A stretch of DNA of 64,000 bases from Prionace glauca (Eukaryota; Chordata; Chondrichthyes; Carcharhiniformes; Carcharhinidae), in contig CM075760.1 in the NCBI GenBank assembly GCA_037974335.1, positions 34,233,609 to 34,297,608 on the forward strand, in the 5' to 3' direction. Positions 10,542-22,131 of this stretch are shown here, piece after piece. The notes under the pieces were generated by a model, which worked only from the letters and a program-made list of their open reading frames with translations, did no database searches and was not told where the DNA came from. The translations under genes and the position numbers were made by a program. Every line of letters begins with the position of its first letter. Position 1 is the stretch's first letter.

Positions 10542-11005
10542 ATGCGGCTGCTCAGCATCTGGGTTGTGTGGGCAATATTTCTGACAGGTAAATGTGGACC
10601 AAACACATTTCAACTTTGTTTTTTACATTTTTGAAACATGGTGTAAAACAAAATTTTCAACAGTCGCCAGTCAGATATTTTTTATATTTGTTTTTCAGAT
10701 CTGATTTATGGAGATTCTGTCACTCAATCGCCTTCCTCAGATGTGAGGACAGAAGGAGAAGCGGTGACTTTAAATTGTAAATATGATACTAAAATGAGCT
10801 CCTACTATCTATACTGGTACCGGCAGCACTCAGACTCACAGCCTGAGTTTATATTGTGGAAAGGCTCGACCAGTGGTGAAGATAAAGCCGATTTTGCCAA
10901 AAGCCGTTTCTCTGTTGAGCTCCAGCCTGAGAATAAATTCACCAGTTTAACTGTCCGGGACCTGAAGCTGGCTGACGTCGCCGTGTATTACTGCGCTTTC
11001 AGACT
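10542..11005 (+). CDS. TCR alpha/delta-like V segment (open)
   Basis: Two exons form a complete germline V. The leader exon (10542-10587) starts at ATG and reads MRLLSIWVVWAIFLT, then a GTAAAT donor. The V exon (10699-11005) follows a TTTTTCAG acceptor in phase 1. FR1 has GDSVTQSP and the first cysteine in LNCKYD. FR2 is YLYWYRQHSDSQPEF, and FR3 ends LADVAVYYCAF with the second cysteine. There are no stops in about 102 codons. It supplies the antigen-binding V domain of a T-cell receptor chain after V(D)J joining. Assignment to TRA/TRD rather than TRB or TRG rests on framework style and is an inference. The RSS follows immediately. The nearest LINE begins about 65 bp beyond its nonamer. Confidence 0.9.
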
Positions 11006-11044
11006 CACAGTGACAGAAAACAAGCTCAGCCCTGTACAAAAACT
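11006..11044 (+). other. 23-bp-spacer RSS
   Basis: Heptamer CACAGTG (11006-11012), exactly 23 bp of spacer, nonamer ACAAAAACT (11036-11044). This is the signal RAG1/RAG2 uses to join the V segment at 10.5 kb to a 12-spacer partner. Both elements match consensus closely. Confidence 0.95.
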
Positions 11045-11109
11045 GTTCTTTTTTTTGCTGCAGATTGCAGCTGCTATCTGTTGTCGCTTGTGTAAAATCG
11101 CGGTCGATG

Positions 11110-12545
11110 TAAGAACATAAGAACATAAGAAATAGGAGCAGGAGTAGGCCATCTGGCCCTTCGAGCCTGCCCCGCCATTCAATAAGATCATGGCTGATCT
11201 GTCGTGACTCAGCTCCACCTTCCCGCCCTCTCCCCATAACCCTTAATCCCTTCTCTTATCAAAAACCCATCAACCCGTTTCTTAAAAATATTTAGCGAGG
11301 CAGCCTCCACCACTTCAACGGGCAGAGAATTCCAGAGATTCACCACCCTTTGAGTGAAGAAGTTCCTCCTCAACTCTGTTCTAAACCGCCCCCCCTTTAT
11401 CTTGAGGCTGTGCCCCCTAGTCCTACTGTCTTTTTTGAGCGGGAACAGTCTCTCCACCTCTATCCTATCCATCCCATTCATCATCTTATACGTCTCAATG
11501 AGATCTCCCCTCATTCTTCTAAACTCTAACGAGTACAAGCCTAGTTTATTCAGCCTCTCCTCATAGCTCAATCCCCTCAACTCCGGTATCAGCCGAGTAA
11601 ACCTCCTCTGCACTCCCTCCAGGGCCAAAACATCCTTGCGCAGGTGCGGCGCCCAAAACTGCACACAGTACTCCAGCTGCGGCCTCACCAATGCCCTATA
11701 CAGCTGCAGCAAGACCTCCCTACTTTTATATTCAATCCCCTTCGCTATGAAGGCCAGCATCCCATTCGCCTTCCTGACCACCTGCTGCACCTGCAAGCTG
11801 GGTTTTTGCGACTCATGCACAAGGACCCCGAGGTCCCTCTGCACCGTCGCCTGCTGCAGTTTTTCGCCCCGTAAGTAATAGTCCTTCCTACCATTCTTCC
11901 TACCAAAGTGGACCACCTCACACTTGCCAACATTGAATTCCATTTGCCATTTCCTGGCCCATTCGCCCAGCCTATCTAGATCCTTCTGCAGACTCTCCAC
12001 ACCCTCCGCACAATTTGCCTTTCCCCCAATCTTGGTGTCATCAGCAAATTTCGACACCCTGCACTCGGTTCCCTCCTCCAGATCATCTATATAAATGGTA
12101 AATAGCTGAGGCCCCAGCACCGACCCCTGGGGCACCCCACTAGTCACCAACCGCCAATCCGAATAGCATCCATTGACCCCCACTCTCTGCCTCCTATTTG
12201 ACAACCAATCCTCTATCCACGCTAACACCCTACCCCCAACTCCATGTCCCCTGACCTTCTGCAATAACCTCTTGTGAGGTACCTTGTCAAACGCCTTCTG
12301 AAAATCTAGAAAGACCACATCCACCGGCTCTCCTCCATCCACTGCCCTAGACACATCCTCATAGAACTCCAGTAAATTTGTCAGACACGACTTCCCTTTA
12401 ATGAAACCGTGTTGCGTCCGCCCTATCAAGCAATTCCCCTCAAGATGCCTCGCTATTTCCTCCTTAATGACGGTTTCTAACATTTTACCTACCACAGACG
12501 TTAAACTAACCGGCCTATAATTCCCCGCCTTTTGCCTAGCCACAA
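11110..12545 (-). mobile_element. CR1 LINE, 5'-truncated, intact RT frame
   Basis: The minus strand holds an unbroken 444-codon frame (12543-11209) of CR1-clade reverse transcriptase: NYRPVSLTSVVGK near the start, LDFQKAFDKVPH, GVPQGSVLGPQLF, catalytic FADDTK near residue 166, LVRPQLEYCVQFWAPH, and C-terminal FFTQRVVNLWNSLP. The 3' UTR ends in repeats of TTCTTATG (seen on plus as GAACATAAGAACATAAG). The 5' part including the endonuclease is missing. At least seven more partial copies of this subfamily lie in the window. The intact frame suggests recent arrival. Confidence 0.93.
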
Positions 12546-13990
12546 TGTACAGAGAAAGGAAACGAAAGCAACTTCGAATGAAACTGTTCCCAGGAGCAAC
12601 TACACAAACAAACTGCCGATTTCAATCCGACAAACCAATCAGCTCAGTCATATTTGAAGATCCCCGTTCTAATCCCGGCCTTTAGTAATTTGTTCCCTGC
12701 CCTCGGGATGCTCTCGCCCCACTTCCGTCTGTGTCTCTGGTTCTTTGTGACCAGTAGGAGGTAATCTCGGGCTGACTTAAAAGAAAAGGGTCTGAGCCCC
12801 GCTACAGTCAGTCTCTTCATAAAGGTATGGCGGCACTTTTAGAGGCTGGGAGAGGAAGAGATGGTCGGGGAATATAATCCTGGTCTGTAGATTACAACAA
12901 GAAAAATTTGGATTAATAGTTCTGACAGGAACCGCGTCAACCTTTTGGAAACGTTCTGAAGCTCAGTGGGCACAAAATGTACTTGGGGTTGGTTTAAAGA
13001 TCACAGTCACCACTTTGCGAAATCTATTCAATGTGTACAATTCGGCAATGTATTTTGTTTAATTAAACTGTGTGAGCAGGCCGCGGTCAAAGGCTCCAGA
13101 AAACTGGGAAGGGATATGGAGAGAGGGTTGTTTAATGTTAGAGTCACGGTAAACACATTGAAAGGAAAAAAGTACAATGAAGTAATGAAGTAGATTTATG
13201 AAAGTTGCTCTCATAAAACTGTACTCTGGAGTTAATTAATACCATTCCGCAAATGTTCTTGACGTTGTTTTAGTTTTGAGGCTGCTGGTGACTCAGACTT
13301 ACGAGGCGGAACTTTTGATTTTGTTTAGCAATGCGAGCGCTGTTTGGAACTTCCAGTGTGGGATTTTCGTCCTGAATCTGTTACTTCTCTACTGGCTGTG
13401 TAGCTCAGAAATGCCGTATCAGAGAAAACATCTCCGTGATATTTCAAGGGACTGTTTTGTACCTTTTGTGAAAATCAGCAGAGATCTTGTCTTGTACGTT
13501 TGGAGACATTTTTCAGCCCTCAGAAAAGGAGAGAGTCTGGAGAATGTATCCACAAGATAGATCCCATCACTCCGAAAGAGGAGTTAGATGTTAGGCACAC
13601 TTCAACTGAGCGATTGGATGCAACCCTTTAACCCTATTTAATAAACCAACCTTTTTGACATACACTAAATTTGGAAGTTTCACCTATTCACTGTCGCAGT
13701 ATTTCCCCGCTCTGTTTGATCTGTCGCTATCACAGGAAAAATCTTAGATCATCTTCCCAATTGATCCCATCTCAAACTCAGTCTGATTAATGACAGTGAC
13801 TCAAATACTCGGAACAGCTTCATCCACATTCAACACTTGCATTTCCTTCTTCAAAGCGATTTCGTCCAGGTCAATTGAACGTAAACATGCCTCTTAGCTC
13901 AATTAGGATCAACCTAGCTGTGTTTACTCGCCTCGCTCTGAACAGCAGAGTGTATGGTCAATGTCTCGGTTCTCTCTAATCAACAATTGT
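12546..13990. other. No recognised gene
   Basis: The stretch contains a 94-codon open frame at 13276-13560 (plus) with a hydrophobic middle, but no family signature and no supporting splice or promoter context. No tRNA or named repeat was seen. Confidence 0.45.
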
Positions 13991-14001
13991 GTTGAAGTCA
14001 A

Positions 14002-14086
14002 TGACGTCAGGCCAATCAGATCCAGTGATTTCAGCTCTTCCTGCCGTACGTCCTGTAGGAAGTGACATCAGACCAGCCTCAGCCAA
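14002..14086 (+). promoter_or_regulatory. V-segment promoter: CRE, decamer and two CCAAT boxes
   Basis: A perfect CRE palindrome TGACGTCA (14002-14009) is followed by CCAAT (14012-14016). Then comes AGTGACATCA (14061-14070), identical to the mammalian TCR V-beta promoter decamer AGTGAYRTCA, and a second CCAAT near 14082-14086. The cluster lies 80-160 bp before the V start codon at 14163. The CRE/ATF-binding role is known in mammals and inferred here. Confidence 0.65.
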
Positions 14087-14162
14087 TGGTCTCAGCCTTA
14101 TCTTGTTCGATATTCTGAGCTTTGGGAGACACAAGAGTCCCTGGAATCCAGGAACAGCAGCA

Positions 14163-14634
14163 ATGCGGCGCTCGGTCCTCACTGTGATCTGGGTGACATT
14201 CATTGTCGGGAAGTTTCACTCTTTAAAAAGGAGTGTAACTTTTTAATGTCTATTTTTATGTTACACCGTCTGTGAATTTTCACCCTCAGTTCAGCTGAAT
14301 GTTTTTTATTTCTTTTACCGTGTTTTCCAGATCTGAGCAATGGAGATTCTGTTCCACAGCAGGAATCCTCACTCACACGGACAGAGGGAGAAAGTGTCAC
14401 TTTAAGCTGCACCTATACCAACGATGCATATTATTTATTCTGGTACCGTCAATACCCAGGCAGACAGCCCGAGTTTGCGGTCCGGAGGTATACGGGCGGC
14501 AGTGATGAATGGAAGGCGGATTTCGCTCAGAGCCGGTTTTCTGATACAATCGAGAAATCAGAAAAGTTGTACCGATTGACCATCTCGGAGCTGCTGCTGT
14601 CTGACACCGCGGTCTATTACTGTGCACAGAATCT
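14163..14634 (+). CDS. TCR alpha/delta-like V segment (donor altered)
   Basis: The leader exon from ATG 14163 reads MRRSVLTVIWVTFIV, and the V exon (14331-14634) follows TGTTTTCCAG. FR1 carries the first cysteine in VTLSCTYTN-like context (LSCTYT), FR2 is LFWYRQYPGRQPEF, and FR3 ends LLLSDTAVYYCAQN. The V exon is fully open and its RSS is near-perfect. The oddity is the leader splice donor. By phase and comparison with the other V segments it should be GT at 14209-14210, but the sequence is GG (G|GGAAGT). The next GT, at 14213, would shift the frame. By usual rules this would make the segment an open but poorly spliced gene, unless the base is an assembly error or a non-canonical donor is used. 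Confidence 0.85.
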
Positions 14635-14673
14635 CACAGTGATGAAAATGAATGAAATCCTCGTACAAAACCT
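14635..14673 (+). other. 23-bp-spacer RSS
   Basis: Heptamer CACAGTG (14635-14641), 23-bp spacer, nonamer ACAAAACCT (14665-14673), directly after the V exon at 14.3 kb. The nonamer differs from ACAAAAACC at one or two positions. Confidence 0.93.
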
Positions 14674-15082
14674 GCCGCAGGTTTCTGGGTCACAGCTGCT
14701 GTCTGCTGGGTGCCGGTTGTAATAGCGGGTCTGACATTGACACGTGAATGTATTCCCGTGAACACAAACCCCGAGAACAATCCACATAAACACCATTCAA
14801 AACCGTTAACATCGAAGGCAGATTCCTGCTGATTCTGAGATTCGCTGTACGAGGGAAGGCTGCTGTTTATTTGGGGGTCACTCGGCACGAACATTGAAAA
14901 TACAAGCGAAGTATCATTCAATAGTGTAAACTGAAACCTGCCAGCTGAGGCAAACCCTAATAACTAACCGTAACTAAACACCTTTCATTTAAATTCACTT
15001 ACAGACTGAGAATTATTAACATAAGGAGTACAAAAGGATTGTTCCAGTCACGATTAGGAGCTGATAAACGATTAATAGAATT

Positions 15083-16227
15083 AATAAGAACATAAGAAAT
15101 AGGAGCAGGAGTAGGCCATCTAGCCCTTCGAGCCTGCCCCGCCATTCAATAAGATCATGGCTGATCTGTTGTGGCTCAGTTCCACATTCCCGCCCTCTCC
15201 CCATAACCCTTAATCCCTTCTCTTATCAAAAACCCATCAACCCGCGTCTTAAAAATATTTAGCGAGGTAGCCTCCACCACTTCAACGGGCAGAGAATTCC
15301 AGAGATTCACCACCCTTTGAGTGAAGAAGTTCCTCCTCAACTCCGCTCTAAACCGCCCCCCCCCCTTTATCTTGAGGCTGTGCCCCCTAGTCCTGCTGTC
15401 TTTTTTGAGCGGGAAGAGCCTCCCCACCTCTATCCTATCCATCCCATTCATCATCTTATACGTCTCAATGAGATCTCCCCTCATTCTTCTAAACTCTAAC
15501 GAGTACAAGCCTAGTTTATTCAGCCTCTCCTCATAGCTGAACCCCCTCAACTCCGGCATCAGCCTAGTAAACCTCCTCTGCACTCCCTCCAAGGCCAAAA
15601 TATCCTTGCGTAAGTACGGCGCCCAAAACTGCACACAGTACTCCAGCTGCGGCCTCACCAATGCCCTATACAGCTGCAGCTACTTTTATATTCAATCCCC
15701 CTTTCTATGAAGGCCAGCATCCCATTCGCCTTCCTGACCACCTGCTGCACCTGCAAGCTGGGTTTTTGCAACTCATGCACAAGGACCCCGAGGTCCCTCT
15801 GCACCGCCGCCTGCTGCAGTTTTTCGCCACGGAATTAATAGTCCTTCCTTCCAAAGTGGACGACCTCGCACTTGCCAACATTAAATTCCATTTGCCATTT
15901 CCTGGCCCATTCGCCCAGCCTATCTAGATCCTTCTGTAGACTCTCCACACCCTCCGCACAATTTGCCGTTCCACCAATCTTGGTGTCACCAACAAATTTT
16001 GACACCATACACTTAGTTCCCTCCTCCAGATCATCTATATAAATGGTAAATAGCTGAGGTCCTAGCACCGACCCCTGGGGCACCCCACTAGTCACCAACC
16101 GCCAATCTGAATAGCACCCATTGACCCCCACTCTCTGCCTCCTATTTGACAACCAATCCTCTATCCACGCTAACACCCTACTCCCAACTCCATGTCCCCT
16201 GACCTTCTGCAATAACCTCTTGTGAGG
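15083..16227 (-). mobile_element. CR1 LINE, 5'-truncated and rearranged
   Basis: Same subfamily as 11110-12545. The minus strand gives the FFTQRVVNLWNSLP end (about 15180-15660) and the palm region with GVPQGSVLGPQLF (15835-16227). The frame is broken around 15660-15840 by small deletions, and the catalytic segment reads FVGDTK instead of FADDTK. It is therefore inactive. Confidence 0.9.
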
Positions 16228-16289
16228 TAATGATTTCAAGCGGAAGAATTGTTATGACCTCAGCAGTGGAATAGATGACATGAAAACAG

Positions 16290-17490
16290 GTTAAATACAG
16301 TCATCAGTTTCTGAGTGAAAAACTGCTTCCACTTCGCTGGAGGTCGGGGAGTTTACTGTTTAATTCAATTAAAGTATTTCTTGTCATTGAGCCCGAGATT
16401 TGGACCCAAATCTGCGAAATATTTGTGTCAGTAGAAACAATAAAATTTACCCCATTAAAAAACCATATCCTAACCTGCATCACCATTTTTATCGTCAGTG
16501 CTTTGGAGCCTATCGCTCTGTTCTCTTCTGTTCTTTACAGGTGATATCTCCAATTCAGACGCCAAAGAGAAAATCCCAGTGATACTGATTCGGACGAGAT
16601 CTGTGGTGACCAGGAAGTAACGCAGTGTCGTTACACAGAAATGAGTCTACATTACCTAATCAGGAATCGAACCGGGGTCATAGCAATGAAAGTGCTGAAT
16701 CCTAATCACGAGACCATCGGGGAAGTTGATGCAAGCGCTTTAAAAAAGAACTAATTTATCCATGAACCATCTGCCTTCCATTTTTTTACTTCAGACTTTT
16801 GATTCACCAAAAACAAGCTTCTCCTTTCATCTGTCATGTTTAGATGAAACACAAGGGACTGTATCAGCCAATATAAACAGCGTTTCCTGTTCGCTAGAAC
16901 ATGAAATCGACAGTGAGGTGAAATAGTCCCGCAAGCTGCTCGTGTGACACCTTCAATTCCCAAATCCCACCAACCTCATCACTGTGGCTTCAGTGGAACT
17001 TACAAGGCAACGCACGGCAGGCATTCATCACGGAGAGCAACATGCACAATCATTTACCAAATGCTATCATATCGCTTCTCTTCCTGTTTCTGTCGCTGCC
17101 TCTCATCCAGCTCCCTCTGGCTGTCCAGCTCCCAGAGCCAATTAGCTGTTTGATAGAAGCACAGACAGTTGGTGAACCCGAGCTTTACCTGGAAATCAGG
17201 GAAAGCGATTATATGACACACGGCATTGAGAGGAGATGGAGTTTAGAGGTGACAGTACAAAGAGACAGAGATATGTCATCTTCCTGATCCAGTTACTGAT
17301 GACAGGAATGTACAGAGTGCGAATAATCCACTGTCAAACTCTCCTTCCAGTCTTGAGCACGGAGTTAAGTTTTGAAGTGTTTGAAGTTTTGCTACAGTCA
17401 GTCAGGGTTTTGTTGAGACCACATTTGGAATAGTGTGTGCAGTTTGGATCCCCGTATTTTAGACAAAATAAAAACAAAATCTGAGGATGC
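16290..17490 (-). repeat. tRNA-Glu block, inverted copy
   Basis: Read on minus, this matches 39820-40925: a CR1 scrap (17395-17475), the phrase GAGGAGATGG-like region, the block with CAGCTCCCTCTGGCTGTCCAGCT near 17113 (plus), the tRNA-Glu relic and the arm of the foldback repeat. Divergence is clearly larger than between the two tandem copies at 40-42 kb. Confidence 0.8.
16652..16723 (-). pseudogene. tRNA-Glu(TTC) pseudogene
   Basis: The minus strand keeps the tRNA-Glu outline: TGGTCTCGTGATTAGGATTC D-arm, anticodon loop CTTTCAT giving TTC, and T-loop TTCGATT. The acceptor TCCCCGA against TTAGGTA has at least two mismatches and the T-stem pairs poorly, so it is probably not functional. Confidence 0.75.
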
Positions 17491-17571
17491 TGGAATCTGA
17501 ATCAAAAACAGAAAATGCTGGAAATTCTCAACAGCTTTAATGAGAAGGAATAGTTAGCATTGAAAAACTGC

Positions 17572-18410
17572 AGGGATGCTATGATGGTTTGCGTTTGATA
17601 GGGTGGAAGCTGAGGCATTATTTTCCCTGATCCGGGAATATAAAACACGGGGCACAATCCAGGATAAGGCGCTGATAATTCACGATCAGGAAAAATTGCT
17701 TCACTCAAAGGGTAGTGAAGCTTTCAAATTCTTTACGCCAGAGGGCTGTAGATGCTCCATCATTGAACACATTTCAGTTTGGGTTAGACAGATTTATGAT
17801 CTATAGAATAATGAATGGAAGCAGGGATATGGAATTGGAACAAATGCTCGGTCACAAATTCATGTCTGGATTCTAATTGTTAAGTTTAATGGTATAATGG
17901 AAGCATGTATACAACGTTATATGTAAGATGTCGGTAGTCAATAGTCATGAAGTAATGTTGGTGACAACAGATAACAGTGTAGCCGGTAACACTTGAGAGA
18001 TGTTTTTTATTGATGCCCACGGAACCTATTGCCAACCCGCAGCGGTTCGCTTAAGAAGGGTGACGGTGAGAAAATAGTGCAAGCTCCGTACCTGGGTGGG
18101 CTCGAACCACCAACCTTTCGGTTAATAGCCGAATACGCTGACCCATTGCGCCGCCGAGACTGAGACAGCAGCTGATGCAGATATTCTAAACAAGGATGTC
18201 AATGACCACAATTCTATTTCCGCAAAACTTTGTTCCAGAACTGCAGCGTGACAGCACCGTGTACAATTCTATACAAGTCTCTTCAGTTACGTTGATCCTG
18301 CAACATTGCTGTAATGTGTTGGTCATTCCCTTTCTCCTATGAATGTGCAGGTAATATGAATCCATGTGTCTTATTGCAGGGAGGAATTCAATGGGACGGA
18401 AGGGAACTGA
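17572..18410. repeat. tRNA-Asn block, copy 1
   Basis: About 840 bp align with 58240-59070. Shared landmarks are TCCCTGAT near 17620, GATAAGGCGCTGAT near 17664, AGTTTGGGTT near 17775, the tRNA-Asn relic, and AGGGAACTGA at the right edge. The left part is a decayed LINE 3' end. Confidence 0.85.
18087..18160 (-). tRNA. tRNA-Asn-like, anticodon ATT (probably degenerate)
   Basis: The minus strand follows vertebrate tRNA-Asn closely (GGCGCAATGGGTCAGCG D-arm; TTCGG-CTATTAA-CCGAA anticodon arm; GGTGGTTCGAGCCCACC T-arm). The anticodon reads ATT where Asn tRNAs normally have GTT. The acceptor GTCTCGG against CAGGTAC has two mismatches, so charging and stability are doubtful. The A and B boxes look intact, so transcription is possible. 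Confidence 0.7.
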
Positions 18411-20401
18411 CAAACAGAAGCCCAAGGATCCAATATTTACTCTCAATCATCAATAACACCGTTCCCAGCTGCAACTCCATCCTAATATTGTGATCCATTT
18501 CCCTCAGGATCTGTCCCAAGATTTAATATTTCCCTTCTTTTGTCCTCATTTTGAAGTGAAATTCACTTCAATGCCCAACATAAATTGAATTGCAAACCTG
18601 AAGGTTGACCTTGGGGAACAAGTCTCTGGGTAAAACAGATGCCCATTTCTAGATTCACAGCACTCAGCGTTTCACGCAAATGAAATAATTTAACACTGAA
18701 AATGTTTGGAAACTTGGTGTGAATATTGACTGTGATTCACTCAGGTATCGGGTAAATGCTGCTCGATGGTTCAGTGAGAGGGATATAATCTATGTACGTT
18801 TTGCTCAGCTTGTGTTCGGTATACTGGGAGGCTTCAACCGGGTTGAATTTTGTGTCCCAGGGATATGCAGTAATCCACTGATTGAAGCTGCAGTCGCGGG
18901 GAACGTAGACAGGAAAACAGAATTAAATGGTTTTATTTGTCTGGGATTCCTTTTTTCACTTCCTCCTTCTTTGGCCATTAGTTTATTTTTCTAATGTAAT
19001 TTTCAAAGGATAGCCACTGTTAAGTTCTGGACACTAAGCAACTGATTTCCGCAATTATCATTACAGCTTTTCTTCCTTTACTTTCCTTGAACAGGCTGTG
19101 TCAGAAAGCAAGACTGATACAGCTGCTGCTTGGGAGCTCAAAAGCGACTGGAGTCTACGCTGGAGATGTCTATGCAAGCGTGTCAGGTAATTGTTCCATC
19201 CAATGTTGGTGAGTGTTTATCACAGATGGATATGAATAGTGGGTCGATGAACAGAATTTTCTGATCGATTGCCCTGGACTGTAAAACAGTGCTGTAATAA
19301 ATGGGGAACGGCATGCCATGACATAGATAGAGGCACGTGATAAGTCAACGTACATGAGAAACTGCTCAGTTTTGTTTCATCATTGAGTACAGGCAGACAC
19401 TTAGCTTATGCATCAAGAGGAAGCTCGCTGATTTGTGCAGGTACATTGTGCAGCATTTCTTGTCATTCAGCCATCTAAGTTTTACAATTTCATAACTTTT
19501 CTTGTCCCTAATTAAACATCTCATCCGAAATCCGGCACCTCTCACATTTCATCATTCCCCTCGGTTTGCACTGGCGCATCTGAATACATCGTGAGACTGG
19601 GATTGTGAAAACATCTGCTTCACAGGCGATAGAGCGAAGAACTGAACCTCCCCTGGCAAATGGTGTTTGTAGAATAATACTTGTACTGTTAATTTGTACT
19701 GTAACTGAACTAGAGAAAATAGTACACATTGCACAGAACCATCATTTTAACATCGTTCTTCAGAGTAAAGAATTAAGAAAAACTACTCTGATAGATGAGG
19801 AAACCGAGAATCAGTGCGGATCGGCTGGACTTCCTAGAGATGAATGAGATTTAGGCGCCAGAATGTTTCATACACAGAGTAAAAAAGGGATCAAGTATAA
19901 CTAACAGATCATTTTAAATCTCTTCCCTTTAAAGATACTTGATTTTGTTTAAAAGCTGACTGTGGTCAATCTCAAATAAGTACCATGGGATGTGTATTAC
20001 CCAGTGACTCGATTCCTTTTGTTGGTCAGTCATGTTTGCAATTCAATGTTGTATACTTCAGAGATATTTCATTCAGAATGTGGAGATATGTAATGAATAA
20101 AAATATATTACATTAAACATTGAGCAGCAAACAAGTACTGGGCAGAACTGATTGAAATTATTCAAAGGAAGATGAGAATGATGCATTAGTGATTAAGCAG
20201 AAATCATTGCTCCTTAAATATTTACTGGGCTACCGCTTTTGAATGTTGAAGTTAATGATAAGTTGAGAAATCAGGTTGAAAGAAACGTTTTTTATCTTGT
20301 GTTAAGTGACATGGGCTCTCACTGGAACCATTAGGACCTGCAGCAACAGCGTGGAGTTGGACATTGTGGTCAGACCAATTGGTGGCGTTATATTGCAAGC
20401 T
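18411..20401. other. No recognised gene
   Basis: No supported coding region was found. A short exon-like interval at 19098-19190 (polypyrimidine-AG before, GTAATT after, one open frame) has no recognisable family. The rest is AT-rich unique sequence. Confidence 0.45.
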
Positions 20402-20474
20402 GTTTCTGTAGTGTAGTGGTTATCACATTCGCCTAACACGCGAAAGGTCCCTGGTTCGAAACCAGGCAGAAACA
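20402..20474 (+). tRNA. tRNA-Val(AAC)
   Basis: Near-identical to vertebrate tRNA-Val: acceptor GTTTCTG pairs fully with CAGAAAC, D-arm TAGTGTAGTGGTTATCAC, anticodon loop CTAACAC giving AAC, T-arm CCTGGTTCGAAACCAGG fully paired. It is 73 nt with discriminator A. A34 would be edited to inosine and read GTT, GTC and GTA codons. Both internal promoter boxes are intact. It looks functional. Confidence 0.95.
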
Positions 20475-21207
20475 TTAGCTTATTTATTATGAGGTAGTTT
20501 TGCATGGTTTCAGTTTTTGCTGCACATATTCCGAATCTCGAAGTTACAGCCATATTATCTTTGCTCTGACCTCGGCCACAAGTGCTCTCAGCTAAATCAT
20601 AAATGTTGTATTTTAAGACGCAATGAGGAAATAAATGTGTGTATTTGGACACCGTGCACAAACCAGCAACTTGTTCAGTCCACAACAGAACTTAATGGAT
20701 TTATAAATGCAGACTAGCATAGTTAATTTCAATGTAAATATTGAAAAGAAATGCTGAGAAAACCAAAAGAAACCATCTGGCATTGAGTCTTTCGAAAGCA
20801 TGTGTCTTTGTGCTTGGGATTTTAAACTGAAGAAAGCAGGCTGCAGAAAACAACTTTATAACATTTGTGTCCAAAGCAGCAGCCGGAGTCCCAGCAGGAA
20901 ATATTTAATCCTGTCGCTGAAAGAACATTAGCTAACCCAGGCTCCTAATTTCAAACTGATATAATTATCTTGTGGGACTGCGTCATTGCCGGCAAATGAT
21001 GGCAGGAGGAAGAGATTTTGACCAATTCAATCCAGTGTGTGTGTTTAAACTGCACCGGGTTTGACATTGTAAAGGGAGAGAGAGGGTTGGCCTCGGCAGC
21101 GGCCGTGCCGATATTCAGAATGTGTGTTTGGGATGATTTTTGATGGTAAGGATGATTTCCACAGTGTTCCATTCAAACTAAAGTGTTACTTTTTTGTTAA
21201 TGTCCAG

Positions 21208-21542
21208 TTCCTGAACACAGTGCAGATCAAAGTGCTGGAGATTCAGTTACTCAGTCCCGGCCATCAGTGAGCGTGAAAGAAAGTGAAGCCGTGACTATAA
21301 AGTGTATCTATAGCATTACAGAAGAAAGGTAGTATGTATATTGGTGCCTGCAGCAACCAGCGAAAGAGGCCCAGTTTGTTGTGCGGAGATGGCCTTGAGA
21401 TGTTCTGGAATGGAAAGGCTCGGCGTTAGGAAACCGTTTTGCTTCAGACCTCCAGCTGTCAGACTCCACCACAATGTTACCCATCATGGGCCTGCAGCCG
21501 ACCAACGCCGCTGTTTATTGCTGCGCCACGGGACTCACAGTA
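21208..21542 (+). pseudogene. TCR V-segment pseudogene
   Basis: The V exon starts after TGTCCAG and keeps GDSVTQS, EAVTIKC, the FR2 tryptophan (YVYWCLQQP, with the usual WYRQ tyrosine changed to cysteine) and an FR3 end AAVYCCAT-like region. It has in-frame stops at 21330-21332 (TAG) and 21396-21398 (TGA), and a later frame change is needed to reach the FR3 end. The heptamer is CACAGTA (21536-21542), and no nonamer stands 23 bp further on. No leader with an open frame was found. It is a dead V segment. Confidence 0.85.
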
Positions 21543-22092
21543 ATAGAAAATAATACTAAGTATTGTTTGGGTGATTGTTGAGTGGAAAACTGAAAAAGAT
21601 GTTTCCAGGCCCCCGCAAGTCGCATTATTTTCTCTTGCTACCAACAATGACAGACAGAGAAAGACGGCCGAGTCCATCCAGCCTGTTCGCAACAAATATG
21701 AAATAAATCTGAAGTGTAGTCGCTATTTTAATGTCGGGAAGAGCCGTCGTGAACAGAACAAGATTCCGCGTAACGTGATCATCTGCTGTAGCTTGTCGAC
21801 GGAGGTGTAAATGTCTTGGAGAATTGGGTTGTTTTAGACCCCAGTGCAGTGAAGTGTTTAAGATCCTCCAGGAAGGCCAGGCGAATCCTCTCTTTAGTAC
21901 ATTATCTGAGCAATTCACTGCGGAGACGCTCTAACTCCAAGTGTAAGTGGCAGCTGGAATGTCTCTGGAGGGAGACCGGAACCCACAGTTTCCTGAATTA
22001 GACGCGATAGAATTCAGAAATGTAACAGTTAACACAGAACCGCAGATGGAACTTGAACTGGCGACACCATCTGCGCCAGTTCTGTTTGATAA

Positions 22093-22131
22093 GGTTTTTG
22101 TACAGCGATAGATGAGTTTTAAATCTCTGTG
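22093..22131 (-). other. 23-bp-spacer RSS
   Basis: Minus-strand heptamer CACAGAG (22131-22125), 23-bp spacer, nonamer ACAAAAACC (22101-22093). The heptamer deviates at position 6 (A for T), which may lower recombination efficiency. Confidence 0.9.

Noticed and set aside
13276-13560. 94-codon plus-strand frame with a hydrophobic stretch
   Set aside because: No family signature, no splice or promoter context, and of a length expected by chance in 64 kb.
19098-19190. Exon-like interval with AG before and GTAATT after
   Set aside because: No recognisable protein, no second exon in phase, and no homologue in the window.
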